DNA from: Syntrophomonadaceae bacterium
GTDB lineage: Bacteria > Bacillota > PH28-bin88
Assembly (NCBI GenBank): GCA_018333865.1
Contig: JAGXSE010000066.1
Span: forward strand, 1 to 64,000
Reading direction: 5' to 3'
DNA length: 64,000 nucleotides
Both the position numbers and the translations under genes were made by a program. Shown piece after piece: positions 25,109 through 34,570 of this stretch. Under the pieces are notes generated by a model. The model was not told the DNA's origin and searched no databases. It worked only from the letters and a program-made list of their open reading frames with translations. The first letter of the stretch is position 1. Each line of letters begins with the position of its first letter.

Positions 25109-26809
25109 CTATCTATTGTGAACATTATCTAAATCTTCGAGGGTAACGTCAAAGACCAGATCATTAGGAGGGAGTTTTTCTTCCAGCATATAGCCGGGGA
25201 TCCGGTCGTGGACTTTGGTGAACCCTGCCTGACGGTTGAATTCCAGTTCATTCTTTAATACAGAAACCCCAAGTTGATACATGTAGTCATCCGGCTGCGG
25301 CTGACCTGTAAGTGCTGTCGCCATCCTGGCCACCGCACTCAAGTTTTCATTGATGACTGCTCCGGTAAAAACACAAAAACCCAAACTGTCATAGGCGGCG
25401 ATCATGGCTTGGCTGCGAGACGAGATAGCGGCCCTTCCTTCTGGAATGTGATGGTCTTTGCCCCTGATGGTGTTGGCGGCAGTATGGTCAGCACCCATAG
25501 GTGAAGTAGCATAAGTCACTCCGTTTCCTTTAACTGCCCGCGGGTCATAGGCGGGCATGCCCTGCCCCTTCACTACCGGAACCCTCTCCACGCCAAAAAC
25601 CCGGCCGGTTATTAATGCACCTTCGGCAATCACCCGGCCCAATGCAGTACCTTGCCGTACTTCTTCCAGCATTTTTTCGGCCGCAGGGCCATCTCCGAAG
25701 GGAATTATTCCCGCCTCCATGGCTACCCCGATTGCCACGCCAATTTCAATGGTATCCACGCCCAGATCATTACAGACGTAGTTCATTCTGGCAATTGTGT
25801 CCAGGTCGCCGATCCCCAGGTTAGAGCCCAACAATCCCAAGGTCTCGAACTCCAGCGGGGAAACCAATGCCTTGCCGTTTTGATCGGGATAGATATTGGA
25901 GCACTTGATGATACACCCGGTCATACAGGCATGGCTGGGATCCCCTTCCCCGCCCCTGGCGAGAATGGTTTCGCGCAGCTTGTCTCCATTTATTTGCATG
26001 GCCTGTTCAAACCTGCCTGTGCGGAAATTGCGGGTGGGGAGCCCGCCAACTTCGTTAACATAATTCAGGACGCCGGCGGTGCCAAATTTCGCAAAGGCTT
26101 CCATGCTTGGGTGGCCGGTCATTTTCTGATACAGCATCTGACAAATGCTCTTAAATTCCTGTTGGTCATGAAAATTGATTTCGGAAGCACCGCTGTCATC
26201 AATAACAATTGCCTTGACACCTTTACTGCCCATTACCGCACCCAGTCCGCCCCGGCCACAGAAGCGGCTGGGAACCCCTTCTCGATCGGTATTGGTGATG
26301 CCGGCTGACGAAGCTAGTCTCTCCCCAAGGGGGCCGTTAGAGATAATGGCAACCTTATTCCCATATTCATCCAGAAGGCTGGCAGCCAATTGGTAGTTGC
26401 CCATTTCCCTGTATTTTTCTCCCGGAATAAGAGCTGCTCCGCTTCGATCAATTTTTAAAATAAACAACTCCTGGCTTTGGGGTTTGCCTTCAATAATGAT
26501 GGCCCTATATCCAAGTCGAGCCAGCTTCCGGGCTGTCTCTCCGCCGCCGTTCGCCTCTTTAATTCCTCCTGTCAGAGGGCTTTTAGCCCCGATGGAAATT
26601 CGCCCTCCGCTTGGGGCCATGGTTCCGGCAAATAAACCGGCAGCGATCACCAGCTTGTTATGAGCGCTGAGGGGATGGCAGGTTGGCGGAACTTCATCGG
26701 CAACAATTCTGGAAGTCAGGCTGCGACCGCCTAAAACCATGTATTCGTCCCCAGGAGGTGCAGCGGCAATAACGCCCGTACCTACATTTACCCGCAAAAT
26801 CAAACCCAT
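25109..26809 (-). CDS. Tungsten-type aldehyde:ferredoxin oxidoreductase (AOR)
   Basis: 566 residues. N-terminal AOR domain 1 includes the pterin-binding stretch AGTMAPSGGRISIGAKSPLTGG, and domain 2/3 contain the 4Fe-4S cysteines ACMTGCIIKC with a final cysteine in LGFCVFTG. AOR enzymes oxidise aldehydes to acids and reduce ferredoxin, using a bis-pterin tungsten cofactor. Strong AAAGGAGGG ribosome site. The window also carries ModABC, ModE and two tungstate-type binding proteins that could supply the metal. Within this operon glyceraldehyde or another sugar-acid cleavage aldehyde is a likely substrate (inference). Confidence 0.92.
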   Translation of the reverse strand: MGLILRVNVGTGVIAAAPPGDEYMVLGGRSLTSRIVADEVPPTCHPLSAHNKLVIAAGLFAGTMAPSGGRISIGAKSPLTGGIKEANGGGETARKLARLGYRAIIIEGKPQSQELFILKIDRSGAALIPGEKYREMGNYQLAASLLDEYGNKVAIISNGPLGERLASSAGITNTDREGVPSRFCGRGGLGAVMGSKGVKAIVIDDSGASEINFHDQQEFKSICQMLYQKMTGHPSMEAFAKFGTAGVLNYVNEVGGLPTRNFRTGRFEQAMQINGDKLRETILARGGEGDPSHACMTGCIIKCSNIYPDQNGKALVSPLEFETLGLLGSNLGIGDLDTIARMNYVCNDLGVDTIEIGVAIGVAMEAGIIPFGDGPAAEKMLEEVRQGTALGRVIAEGALITGRVFGVERVPVVKGQGMPAYDPRAVKGNGVTYATSPMGADHTAANTIRGKDHHIPEGRAAISSRSQAMIAAYDSLGFCVFTGAVINENLSAVARMATALTGQPQPDDYMYQLGVSVLKNELEFNRQAGFTKVHDRIPGYMLEEKLPPNDLVFDVTLEDLDNVHNR

Positions 26810-26866
26810 TTCCTAACCCTCCTTTAAGATTCTTTAAGGCCTCTTTTTTTTATTAATTAGCCAGGC

Positions 26867-28153
26867 CTAAAACCACCAGCTCAGCGGGACCAGCACCAAT
26901 GACGGAAACATAACCAGCAACAGCAGCACCCCGATCAATACCAACAAAAAGGGTGTCAGCTTGCTGATCAACTGCCCGAAGGTCACTCCGCCCACTGCGC
27001 AGCCAACGTAAAGCACTGTACCAACCGGCGGAGTAATCAGACCGATCACCAAATTCAGCACCATGATTAACCCGAAGTAAATCGCATCAATCTGGGCAGA
27101 TTTTACTACTGAGGCCAGGATGGGAGCAAAAATCAGGATTGCGGGAGTAATATCCATCACCATCCCCAGCATCAGCAGGAAAGCGTTGATTGTCAGCATT
27201 AAAGCCATTCTATTCTCGGCCAGACCAGAAAGCATGGCTACAATCTCCCGCGGAATGCCGGCAATTGTGATCACCCAGGCCACGCTGAGTGCGGCTGCCG
27301 CTACCAGCAAGACCTGACCGGTGATTTTTGAAGCCTCTAAAAGCACCTTGGGGATTTCTTTAATAGCTAATTCCCGATATGCCACGGAAACAATTAAAGC
27401 ATAGACTGTAGCAATGGCGCCTGCCTCGGTGGGGGTGAATACGCCAAAACGAATGCCGCCGATAATGATTACCGGCATGAAGAGAGCGCCGATAGAACCT
27501 TTAAATGTATGCCAGAACTCCTGGCTGGTAGCCTTTTTCCCGGCAGCATAGTTGTGTTTCTTGGCAATAAAGTACCAGCAGGTCATCAAAGCTATTGCCA
27601 TAATGAGACCTGGCACAATCCCGGCCATGAACAGCCGGCCGATAGATACTTCAGCGGCAACACCATACAGGATCATGGGAATACTGGGCGGAATAATCGG
27701 CGCAATGGTGGCGGCAGCAACAATCAGTGCGGTAGCAATGGCCCGGTCATAGCCGGCAGCAACCATCATGGGAATCAATAGAGCACCCAGGGCAGCGGCA
27801 TCCGCCACGGCTGAACCAGAAAGGCCCGCAAAAATAACGCTGCTGAGAATCGCCACATAGCCCAGGCCCCCGCGGACATGGCCAACGAGAGCATTAACAA
27901 AGGCCACCAACCGTTTAGAAATACCGCCATGGGCCATAATATTCCCAGCCAGGATAAAGAAGGGGATAGCTAAAAGGGTAAAGGTATTGGCGCCAAAGAT
28001 AATAGCTTGAGATATAAAACGGGTGTCAAAGTTACCCATGGCAACAAGCAGGATTGCCGCAACAAGAAGCAAAGAAAAGCCAATGGGGACCCCGATAAAT
28101 AAAAGCCCAAACAGTGAGCCCAAAAAGAGCAAAACCAACTCAAATCCCGCCAT
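26867..28153 (-). CDS. TRAP transporter large permease (DctM type), system 2
   Basis: 428 residues with about 12 helices and family motifs GVPIGFSLLLVAAILL, FAGLSGSAVADAAALGALLIP and GVFTPTEAGAIATVYALIV. It is the second complete TRAP system in the same gene island. It begins 27 bases after the dctQ stop and is followed by the AOR gene, linking uptake to aldehyde oxidation. Confidence 0.92.
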   Translation of the reverse strand: MAGFELVLLFLGSLFGLLFIGVPIGFSLLLVAAILLVAMGNFDTRFISQAIIFGANTFTLLAIPFFILAGNIMAHGGISKRLVAFVNALVGHVRGGLGYVAILSSVIFAGLSGSAVADAAALGALLIPMMVAAGYDRAIATALIVAAATIAPIIPPSIPMILYGVAAEVSIGRLFMAGIVPGLIMAIALMTCWYFIAKKHNYAAGKKATSQEFWHTFKGSIGALFMPVIIIGGIRFGVFTPTEAGAIATVYALIVSVAYRELAIKEIPKVLLEASKITGQVLLVAAAALSVAWVITIAGIPREIVAMLSGLAENRMALMLTINAFLLMLGMVMDITPAILIFAPILASVVKSAQIDAIYFGLIMVLNLVIGLITPPVGTVLYVGCAVGGVTFGQLISKLTPFLLVLIGVLLLLVMFPSLVLVPLSWWF

Positions 28154-28180
28154 AATTTTCCTCCTAGCTCCAAAGACAAT

Positions 28181-28672
28181 TTATTTTTCGCCAACTATCA
28201 TGCTGCGAAGTGTCAGGTACATTTGATGGAGCACAATTAAGGCCATCACGACACCGGAAATCACCATACTGACAGTGATATAGGAAAAGGGCAGCCCGGT
28301 AGCGGCGCTGATGGTCTTATGGACAACCATGGTAACCTTATAGCCGCCATCGATCAGGATATAGAGGGCAAAAAGCACAAAAGAATTAGCAATAAGTGAT
28401 AGAATTTTCTGCACCTTTGTTGGCGCCATTTTTACAAATACATCCACCGCAATATGCATCTTGTTTGCCATCGCCAAAATTCCGCCCATGAAAATAACCC
28501 ACACAAACAGGTTTACCGCCAGCTCCTCGCTCCAGGTAATGGCGAATTTAAACACATACCGCAAGAGTACATTAATAAACACCAGCAAGACCATAGCCAC
28601 AATCGCACTCATGGTAACATAATTAAGCAAGCTCTCACTAGTTTTCAAAAAGTTTCGCACAACTTTATCCAT
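28181..28672 (-). CDS. TRAP transporter small permease (DctQ type), system 2
   Basis: 163 residues with four helices and the conserved WSEELAVNLFVWVIFMGG region. It bridges the DctP protein and the large permease. It is separated from the adjacent dctP gene by 85 bases that contain a strong hairpin. Confidence 0.9.
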   Translation of the reverse strand: MDKVVRNFLKTSESLLNYVTMSAIVAMVLLVFINVLLRYVFKFAITWSEELAVNLFVWVIFMGGILAMANKMHIAVDVFVKMAPTKVQKILSLIANSFVLFALYILIDGGYKVTMVVHKTISAATGLPFSYITVSMVISGVVMALIVLHQMYLTLRSMIVGEK

Positions 28673-28707
28673 TGCTTCACCCCTTAATAGGCCTCTTTGA
28701 GGAATCA

Positions 28708-28735
28708 GGGGGGCCGGGAGGTTATCCCCGCCCCC
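28708..28735 (-). promoter_or_regulatory. Hairpin between TRAP dctP and dctQ, system 2
   Basis: On the minus strand GGGGGCGGG pairs with CCCGGCCCCC across a loop of about eight bases. Very GC-rich and without a U-tract; probably an mRNA 3'-end stabiliser or attenuator. Confidence 0.55.
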
Positions 28736-28757
28736 AATTGGTTGCCAGATTTACTTG

Positions 28758-29789
28758 TTACTTTTTCAGCTCAGCCATTACCATATCGTAGATAGCTTTG
28801 TCCATTTTAGCCTCGAAAGCAGGATACATTCCCCGGGCCGATTCGACAAATCTTAGTTGTTCGGCAGGCGTGATCTCAGTGATCACATTCTTGCCCTTCT
28901 GACGGATTGTTTCCAAGGAATCAACAGCTTGTTTTCTGTTGACTTCCCGCTGGTACAATGCCATCTCTCTGGCAGCCTTTCTGATCATTTCCTGTTCGGC
29001 CGGAGTAAATTTGTCAAAAATTTGTTTGCTGAACATCAGCACAAAGGGGCTGTAGACATGGCCGGTCATGGAAATAAACCGGTTAACTTCGAAGAAACTG
29101 CTGTTTAAAATAGTAGGAATCGGGTTTTCCTGTCCGTCCACAACTTTTTGCTCAAGAGCGGTAAACACTTCGCCGAAGGGCATGGGGGTAGGAATTGCTC
29201 CCCAGTTTTTAAACACCTCAATATGGACAGGGTTTTGCATTACTCTAATTTTCAGTCCCCTCAGGTCTTCAAGTCTTTTTACTTCCCGGGCGCTGTTGGT
29301 AAGGTGCCGGAAACCGTTTTCTGTAAACTCAAGGCCGACAATGCCTAGTGGCTCAAGGGTTTTTAACATTGCTTTCCCGGCCGGGCCGTCCAAAATCCTG
29401 TCGGCTGTCGCAGTATCCGGAATTAAGTAGGGAAGGTCAAACACCAGGAAGCTGTTGGTCAGGTTGGCGATGGGCGCTGTTGACGGCATGGTCATTTCCA
29501 AGGTGCCCATCTGTAAGCTTTGCATCATGGACAGGTCGGCTCCCAGCTGGCCGCCTGGGAACAGTTCTACCTTGAAACGGCCATTGCTTTCTCTTTCCAA
29601 AACTTCTTTAAACCTTTGCGCACCGATAAAACTTGAAGATGTTTCTGGGAGACCCATTCCGAACCTGATAGTATAAGTCTCTACCTTCGGCTCGGCAGGT
29701 TTTTGGGCAGCCGGCTCTCTCTGGCCACAGCCAATTACGCTGAAAGCAAGCAAAAACACCAACATTAATACAAGGATTTTTTTAAACAT
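28758..29789 (-). CDS. TRAP solute-binding lipoprotein (DctP type), system 2
   Basis: 343 residues. ATG 29789 opens a lipoprotein signal with lipobox SVIGC; the longer frame from 29810 is unnecessary. DctP features: FPGGQLGADLSMMQSLQMG, substrate arginine in LRGLKIRVMQNP, and PFGEVFTALEQKVVDGQENP. It is closely similar, over most of its length, to the protein at 30332, with equal length, so the two arose by duplication. It probably serves the DctQM pair just downstream. Confidence 0.92.
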   Translation of the reverse strand: MFKKILVLMLVFLLAFSVIGCGQREPAAQKPAEPKVETYTIRFGMGLPETSSSFIGAQRFKEVLERESNGRFKVELFPGGQLGADLSMMQSLQMGTLEMTMPSTAPIANLTNSFLVFDLPYLIPDTATADRILDGPAGKAMLKTLEPLGIVGLEFTENGFRHLTNSAREVKRLEDLRGLKIRVMQNPVHIEVFKNWGAIPTPMPFGEVFTALEQKVVDGQENPIPTILNSSFFEVNRFISMTGHVYSPFVLMFSKQIFDKFTPAEQEMIRKAAREMALYQREVNRKQAVDSLETIRQKGKNVITEITPAEQLRFVESARGMYPAFEAKMDKAIYDMVMAELKK

Positions 29790-30331
29790 TAAGAAATACC
29801 CCTCCTGCAATTACTATAATCAATACCAAGCTCAAATTCCCACAGCCACACGATCGAAAACAATCGCCCTTTGGCTTCCGATCTGCCTCCCCCTATATTG
29901 CTATTTCTGACCATCACCCCATCTTTCTGTCGGAGGTTTACAGGAGACCATTTAAGAATTGGCCACAACTGTAATATTTCCTGCCTTGAGAGAGAATTTT
30001 TTTCGAAACAAGAATAATATTTCGCAAAGGGTTTTGGCCTGAAATATCATTGCGATTCCAGAATATGATTAAAATATTCTTTATTCTCAAGGCAGATATC
30101 GCTCCGGAGAAGGGTGATTGGGTTAGGTTTTAGCATAAAGAATGTATTTGCATTTTAATAATTGCAGGATAGTTTTTGAAATATCAGAATTATCTCGCAT
30201 TCTTTTAGTTCATATCATTTTGGCGTCAGGCCTGACTCTGTTCTGTTAAACCAGTGCTAACAGGGGGGGGCCTGGGAGGACAACCCTGACCCCCTATTGA
30301 ACTCTTCTCCAGCGGATGCAACGGGGCAAAA
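29790..30331. other. 542-bp AT-rich spacer between duplicated dctP genes
   Basis: No convincing gene on either strand. It holds CGAAA/TTTCG arms at 30006-30026, a perfect GTCAGGCCTGAC palindrome at 30225-30236, and a G-run near 30263. Likely a promoter and operator region for the downstream dctP, so the two paralogues may be expressed separately. Confidence 0.5.
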
Positions 30332-31363
30332 CTACTTCCTTAGCTCTGCCATAACCTGATCGAAAATCGCCTTATCCATTTTCGCCTCAAAGGCAGGATA
30401 CATGGCCCGGGCAGAATCTATAAACCTTTGCCGTTCAGCCGGAGCAATCTCAGTAACTACATTCTTGCCACCCTGGCGGATTCTCTCCAGAAAATCATTC
30501 TTTTGTTTTCTGTTAACCTCCCGCTGGTACAATGCCATCTCCCTGGCAGCCTTCCTGATCATCTCCTGTTCGGCTGGGGTGAACTTATCAAAAATGGATT
30601 TGCTGAACATAATCACAAAGGGGCTGTAAACATGGCCGGTCAGGGAAATGAATTTATTTACTTCATGGAAACTGCTGGTGAAAATAAGCGGGATGGGGTT
30701 TTCTTGCCCATCGACAACCTTTTGCTCAAGGGCGGTAAATACTTCGCCAAAAGGCATGGGAGTAGGAATTGCCCCCCAATTCTTAAACACATCAATATGA
30801 ATTGGGTTTTGCATGACCCGGATCTTAAGTCCCTTCAGGTCCTCCACTTTCTTAACTTCCCGGGCACTGTTGGTCAGGTGGCGAAAGCCGTTCTCGGTAA
30901 ATGCCAAGCCAACAATCCCGACAGGCTCTAAAGATTTCAATAGCGCTTGCCCGGCCGGACCGTCCAATATTCTGTCGGCTGTCGCGATATCAGGAACCAG
31001 GTAGGGAAGATCGAACACCAAAAAGGTATTGGTCAGGTTGGCGATGGGAGCTGTTGCCGGCATGGTCATATCCAGGGTGCCCATCTGCAGGCCTTGCATC
31101 ATGGAGAGGTCGGCCCCTAGCTGGCCGCCTGGAAACAGGTCTACCTTAAAACGGCCCTTGCTCTCCCTTTCCAGAATCTCTTTAAACCTCTGAGCGCCAA
31201 TATGGCTGGAAGACCCCTCCGCAGCGCCCATTCCAAACCTGATGGTATAAGTCTCCACTTTCGGCTCTGCTGGCTTTTGCGCAGCCGGCTCTCTCTGTCC
31301 GCAGCCTACCACACTGAAAGCAAGCAGCAGCACTAACAACAGGGCAATGGTTTTTTTATACAT
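30332..31363 (-). CDS. TRAP solute-binding lipoprotein (DctP type), extra paralogue
   Basis: 343 residues from ATG 31363, preceded by AAGGAGG; a frame extending to 31477 is rejected since it would put the signal peptide inside. Lipobox SVVGC. The mature protein is nearly collinear with the 28758 gene product, differing mainly in the N-terminal GAAEGSSSH segment and LIFTSSFHEVNKF. No membrane genes follow directly, so it must share a DctQM pair, probably the one at 26867-28672. First gene of the island, divergent from the RpiR regulator. Confidence 0.9.
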   Translation of the reverse strand: MYKKTIALLLVLLLAFSVVGCGQREPAAQKPAEPKVETYTIRFGMGAAEGSSSHIGAQRFKEILERESKGRFKVDLFPGGQLGADLSMMQGLQMGTLDMTMPATAPIANLTNTFLVFDLPYLVPDIATADRILDGPAGQALLKSLEPVGIVGLAFTENGFRHLTNSAREVKKVEDLKGLKIRVMQNPIHIDVFKNWGAIPTPMPFGEVFTALEQKVVDGQENPIPLIFTSSFHEVNKFISLTGHVYSPFVIMFSKSIFDKFTPAEQEMIRKAAREMALYQREVNRKQKNDFLERIRQGGKNVVTEIAPAERQRFIDSARAMYPAFEAKMDKAIFDQVMAELRK

Positions 31364-31815
31364 TGAAAACAAGCCTCCTTTACAATCGTTAAAGTTCACC
31401 CGTTTTATGCCATTGTAACGAAAGAGAAGCCAATAATCCTCCGAAACTGCCTCCTTTCCGCTGTTATTTGCAGCCATGCCTCTCTTTCTGCGCGAAGGTT
31501 CCGAATATATTAAATATAAATATTATCCATAATTAGCGAATCTCCTGCTTTATTAAGATAGTTTTCTCAAAACAATGCCCATTGTTTCCGAAAAGAATTT
31601 TCAATGCATTTCAATTATTGCTCCTAAACATTACCTATCTCTTTCATCAGAACTTTTATGACATCTTCCTCCGCATTTTGTTGAGCGGGCAGCTATCTAT
31701 GATCAACAGGATAATATTTTTCTTTTCCGACAGGATTTTTACTAAAATTGCAGAATAGGCTGATATATTTCATCCTTAATTTGCTTTGCAGAAAATCGCA
31801 GTGGGGGAAAATCGC
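31364..31815. other. Divergent regulatory region between dctP and rpiR-type gene
   Basis: About 450 AT-rich bases without a convincing gene. It contains the extended dyad at 31562-31594 and several A/T tracts. Both divergent promoters are expected here. Confidence 0.5.
31562..31594. promoter_or_regulatory. Candidate RpiR-type operator dyad
   Basis: AAACAATG-CC-CATTGTTT is a perfect 8+8 palindrome, flanked symmetrically by TTTTC and GAAAA. It sits between the divergent dctP and RpiR-family genes. Assignment to this regulator is inference from position. Confidence 0.4.
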
Positions 31816-32679
31816 ATGACAAAAAAAAGATTGAATATTGAGGGCGTTTTGGTTCGCCTTCGAAGCATTGAACCCTCTTTAAAACCTGCGGAGGGCAGGG
31901 TAACCAACTATATTATGTCAAACCCGGAGGCTATCATCCATATGCCAATTACGGAACTGGCCGAAAGATGCGATACCGCCGAGGCAACCGTGGTCAGGGT
32001 GTGCAAAAAAATCGGCTGCAGCGGATACCAGGACTTGAAAATTGCCCTGTCTAAAAGCCTGGTAGAGCCGCTAAAAAACATCCATGAAGAAATTTCCGTT
32101 GGCGACGACACCAGGTCACTGGCAACCAAAGTCTTTGCCAGCGCAAAAAAAAGTTTGGAGGATACCTTTCATATTCTGGATTTCCGCCAGGTGGAAAACG
32201 CTGTTACGACTATGGCACAGGCTTCCAAAATCGATTTCTACGGCTCCGCCTCCTCCGGCATCATTGCCATGGATGCCCACCATAAAATGCTGAAGACAGG
32301 ATTAATTACCGCAGCCTACAATGACCCCCACATGCAGGTAATCTCCGCCAGCTTGCTAACCAGCAAGGATGTCGCTGTGGGTATTTCCCACTCGGGCAGC
32401 AACAAAGACGTAATCCAATCCCTGCGGGTGGCCAGGGAAGCCGGGGCCAAAACTATCTGCATCACCAGCTACATGAAATCCCCGATCACCAAGGTCTCTG
32501 ATATCCAGCTTTTCGTTGCCGCCAATGAAACCAATTTCCGCACCGAAGCAATGGCAGCCAGGTTATCCCAATTGTGTTTAATCGACTTGCTGGTAGTGGG
32601 AGTTTCCTTTTTGCGGCAAGAAGAAACCCTGCGGGCCATCCAACAGATCCGGCAGGGTATTGCATTAAAGCGTTTTTAA
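31816..32679 (+). CDS. RpiR/MurR-family transcriptional regulator (HTH plus SIS domain)
   Basis: 287 residues. N-terminal HTH_6 domain (ITELAERCDTAEATVVRVCKKIGCSGYQDLKIAL) is followed by a SIS sugar-phosphate-binding domain with GSASSGIIAMDAHHKM and ISHSGSNKDVI. ATG 31816 follows GTGGGGGAA; TTG 31786 is less likely. Such regulators sense phosphosugars. Divergent orientation to the dctP-led island makes it the probable regulator of that island. Confidence 0.9.
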   Translation: MTKKRLNIEGVLVRLRSIEPSLKPAEGRVTNYIMSNPEAIIHMPITELAERCDTAEATVVRVCKKIGCSGYQDLKIALSKSLVEPLKNIHEEISVGDDTRSLATKVFASAKKSLEDTFHILDFRQVENAVTTMAQASKIDFYGSASSGIIAMDAHHKMLKTGLITAAYNDPHMQVISASLLTSKDVAVGISHSGSNKDVIQSLRVAREAGAKTICITSYMKSPITKVSDIQLFVAANETNFRTEAMAARLSQLCLIDLLVVGVSFLRQEETLRAIQQIRQGIALKRF

Positions 32680-32753
32680 ATTATCAGTAATGCACTCATT
32701 GGCTTCGTTGCCCGCTGCCGTTTAATGGCCTTGCATTATAATGCTGTTAACTA

Positions 32754-34058
32754 TCAGTGCTGCCCGGCAGGAGAAGCGAGAATGTTGTCTTCCCCGTCAA
32801 ATTCTATTGAGAAAGGTTCACCCAAGACTTCGATGTCCTCCCGCCCCGCCAGATCTGCCAAGAGGGGCTCTGAAACAAGGATGTGATTTAGCTCCAGAGT
32901 ATTCTTTATCATCACAATCTTGGCCTGTTCCGGCTTCACCCTGTTGCAGGTTTTTACCGCCACCAACAAAGCTTCTTTTTCAGTATTCAAGAACATAGGG
33001 ATTTTTGCCGCCCCTACTACCGTGGAAGTGATGGAGTTGGCGTAGGTATAGCTGAAATTAATATTTGAAACTACTTTCCTGGTAGTAACGTCCGCCATCC
33101 CAATTCCCACGGCGCTGCCATGGGTCCTTTCAGTCAGGCCTAGCACCAGAATTTTTTGGATCGGGGGAGCGTTAAAACCTTCCTTTAATCCAGTAGTAAC
33201 CCGCCCGGTGATGTTGGGATCCATGCCGGAACCGCTGATATCTTTCCCTATCTCATCAACTATCAGCACATCAATCGCATCCATCAAAAGCCGAGGCATA
33301 AAGCTTTTTGCTTCGGCAAGCAATTCGGGCTCCCTGTCCGGGATGGCGTGCCCCGGCACGGCTACTATTTTAGCTGTTTCGTCATAGGCATTTTCCAGCA
33401 CCGCAACACCGACCGCCGGCGGGATTTTATCCAAAATGAGCGCGCCAGCCCTGGGAATAAGTTCGCGGAAAAGATCAAAGCCCATGCTGTGGATAGCGGT
33501 TGCTCCCTTGTGATTGCCTAATCCAATAACCAGCATCTTCAGCAGGCCGCTCTCAACCGGGCCTTTAAAGCTGGTATGGGGCTTGATCCTGTTAATCATC
33601 ACCACCGCATCAGCTTCAAAAGCAGTTTTGTCGAAATACAGCGGGCAGCCGTCTACCGAACCCAACTCCACCACTTCCATGGAAGAGATCAGGGGAACAC
33701 CCATTTCTTCGGCCGTAACTCCAAAACTGGCCAACACTTCTTCCTGGCCCTCCGCAGTGGCGCCCCCGTGGCTGGCCATTCCCGGAACAAGGAACGGCTG
33801 CAGGCCCAGAGCCTTTAATTCTTCTACTACAGCCTTGACAATTTCCTTCAGGTTGGCAATGCCTCTGCTGCCTACTGCTACGGCTACTTTTGCCCCGGAC
33901 TTCAGTTCCCGGGTTATTTCGGGTTTGATTAATTCCCGGTGAATAGCATCGGGAATATTGTCTACCCGCTGGGTATTAAATTTTTGTTTCACCGGGACCA
34001 TTCTAGGGAATACAACATCTTCTGCTCCTTCAATATTTACGGTAAATTCCTTAATCAC
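32754..34058 (-). CDS. LarA-like (DUF2088) protein
   Basis: 434 residues, the usual LarA length. An N-terminal alpha/beta domain with SRGIANLKEIVKAVVEEL and PGMASHGGATAEGQ precedes a region with RIKPHTSFKGPVESGLLKMLVIGLGNHKGA; these carry histidines and lysines where lactate racemase attaches its nickel-pincer cofactor. Family members racemise or epimerise 2-hydroxy acids. No larB, larC or larE is nearby, so the cofactor would be made elsewhere or absent. Followed-by relation: it is 41 bases downstream of the VOC gene in one minus-strand unit. Confidence 0.65.
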   Translation of the reverse strand: MIKEFTVNIEGAEDVVFPRMVPVKQKFNTQRVDNIPDAIHRELIKPEITRELKSGAKVAVAVGSRGIANLKEIVKAVVEELKALGLQPFLVPGMASHGGATAEGQEEVLASFGVTAEEMGVPLISSMEVVELGSVDGCPLYFDKTAFEADAVVMINRIKPHTSFKGPVESGLLKMLVIGLGNHKGATAIHSMGFDLFRELIPRAGALILDKIPPAVGVAVLENAYDETAKIVAVPGHAIPDREPELLAEAKSFMPRLLMDAIDVLIVDEIGKDISGSGMDPNITGRVTTGLKEGFNAPPIQKILVLGLTERTHGSAVGIGMADVTTRKVVSNINFSYTYANSITSTVVGAAKIPMFLNTEKEALLVAVKTCNRVKPEQAKIVMIKNTLELNHILVSEPLLADLAGREDIEVLGEPFSIEFDGEDNILASPAGQH

Positions 34059-34099
34059 TTCCGCTAGCCCCCTTTTTTGTTACGATTTACTTTCGGACA

Positions 34100-34480
34100 T
34101 CAACCATAAATCTCAAGCAGCTCATTGTCAGGTCCGCGGAACATGGCCCGGTGCCCGGTCCCTTCCCCGTAGCGTACCGGTACTTCCACCGGCTCAACCA
34201 CAACAGGCAGACCTGCTTCCTTCATGCGCTGGTAATCGGCCAGGAAACTATCGGTTTTGAAGCAGATATGGATACCTTCCACCGGCATTGCCTCCGGAAT
34301 ATGCATTAATTCAATCTCCGATTCTCCGCCTTCCAGGCGTAAAAACACTATTTTTTTCACGTAAGAGTTCAGCATTTCTCTTTCCAATACTTTTTTAAAG
34401 CCAAAGTTATCCTGATAGAACTTCACGGAAATGTCCAGGTTCTTTACCATTACGGCCACATGGTCAATGCGTTTGATCAT
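34100..34480 (-). CDS. VOC-superfamily protein (glyoxalase/epimerase-like)
   Basis: 126 residues with two beta-alpha-beta-beta-beta modules. RIDHVAVMVKNLD opens module 1 with a ligand His, and the terminal RGPDNELLEIYG contains a ligand Glu. VOC enzymes include glyoxalase I and methylmalonyl-CoA epimerase. ATG 34480 is preferred since GGAGG stands eight bases upstream. Between an aminotransferase and a LarA-like gene; reaction unknown. Confidence 0.8.
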   Translation of the reverse strand: MIKRIDHVAVMVKNLDISVKFYQDNFGFKKVLEREMLNSYVKKIVFLRLEGGESEIELMHIPEAMPVEGIHICFKTDSFLADYQRMKEAGLPVVVEPVEVPVRYGEGTGHRAMFRGPDNELLEIYG

Positions 34481-34570
34481 CTTAGTTTCCTCCATGTTAA
34501 ATCTATTTAAACTCTCATGGCATCTTTTTCTTTAAATAAAGCTAAATTCCTGCCCAAACCGGCATTGAAA

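Noticed and set aside
31364-31477. 38-residue extension of the DctP paralogue
   Set aside because: Would place the signal peptide inside the protein; AAGGAGG before ATG 31363 decides the start.
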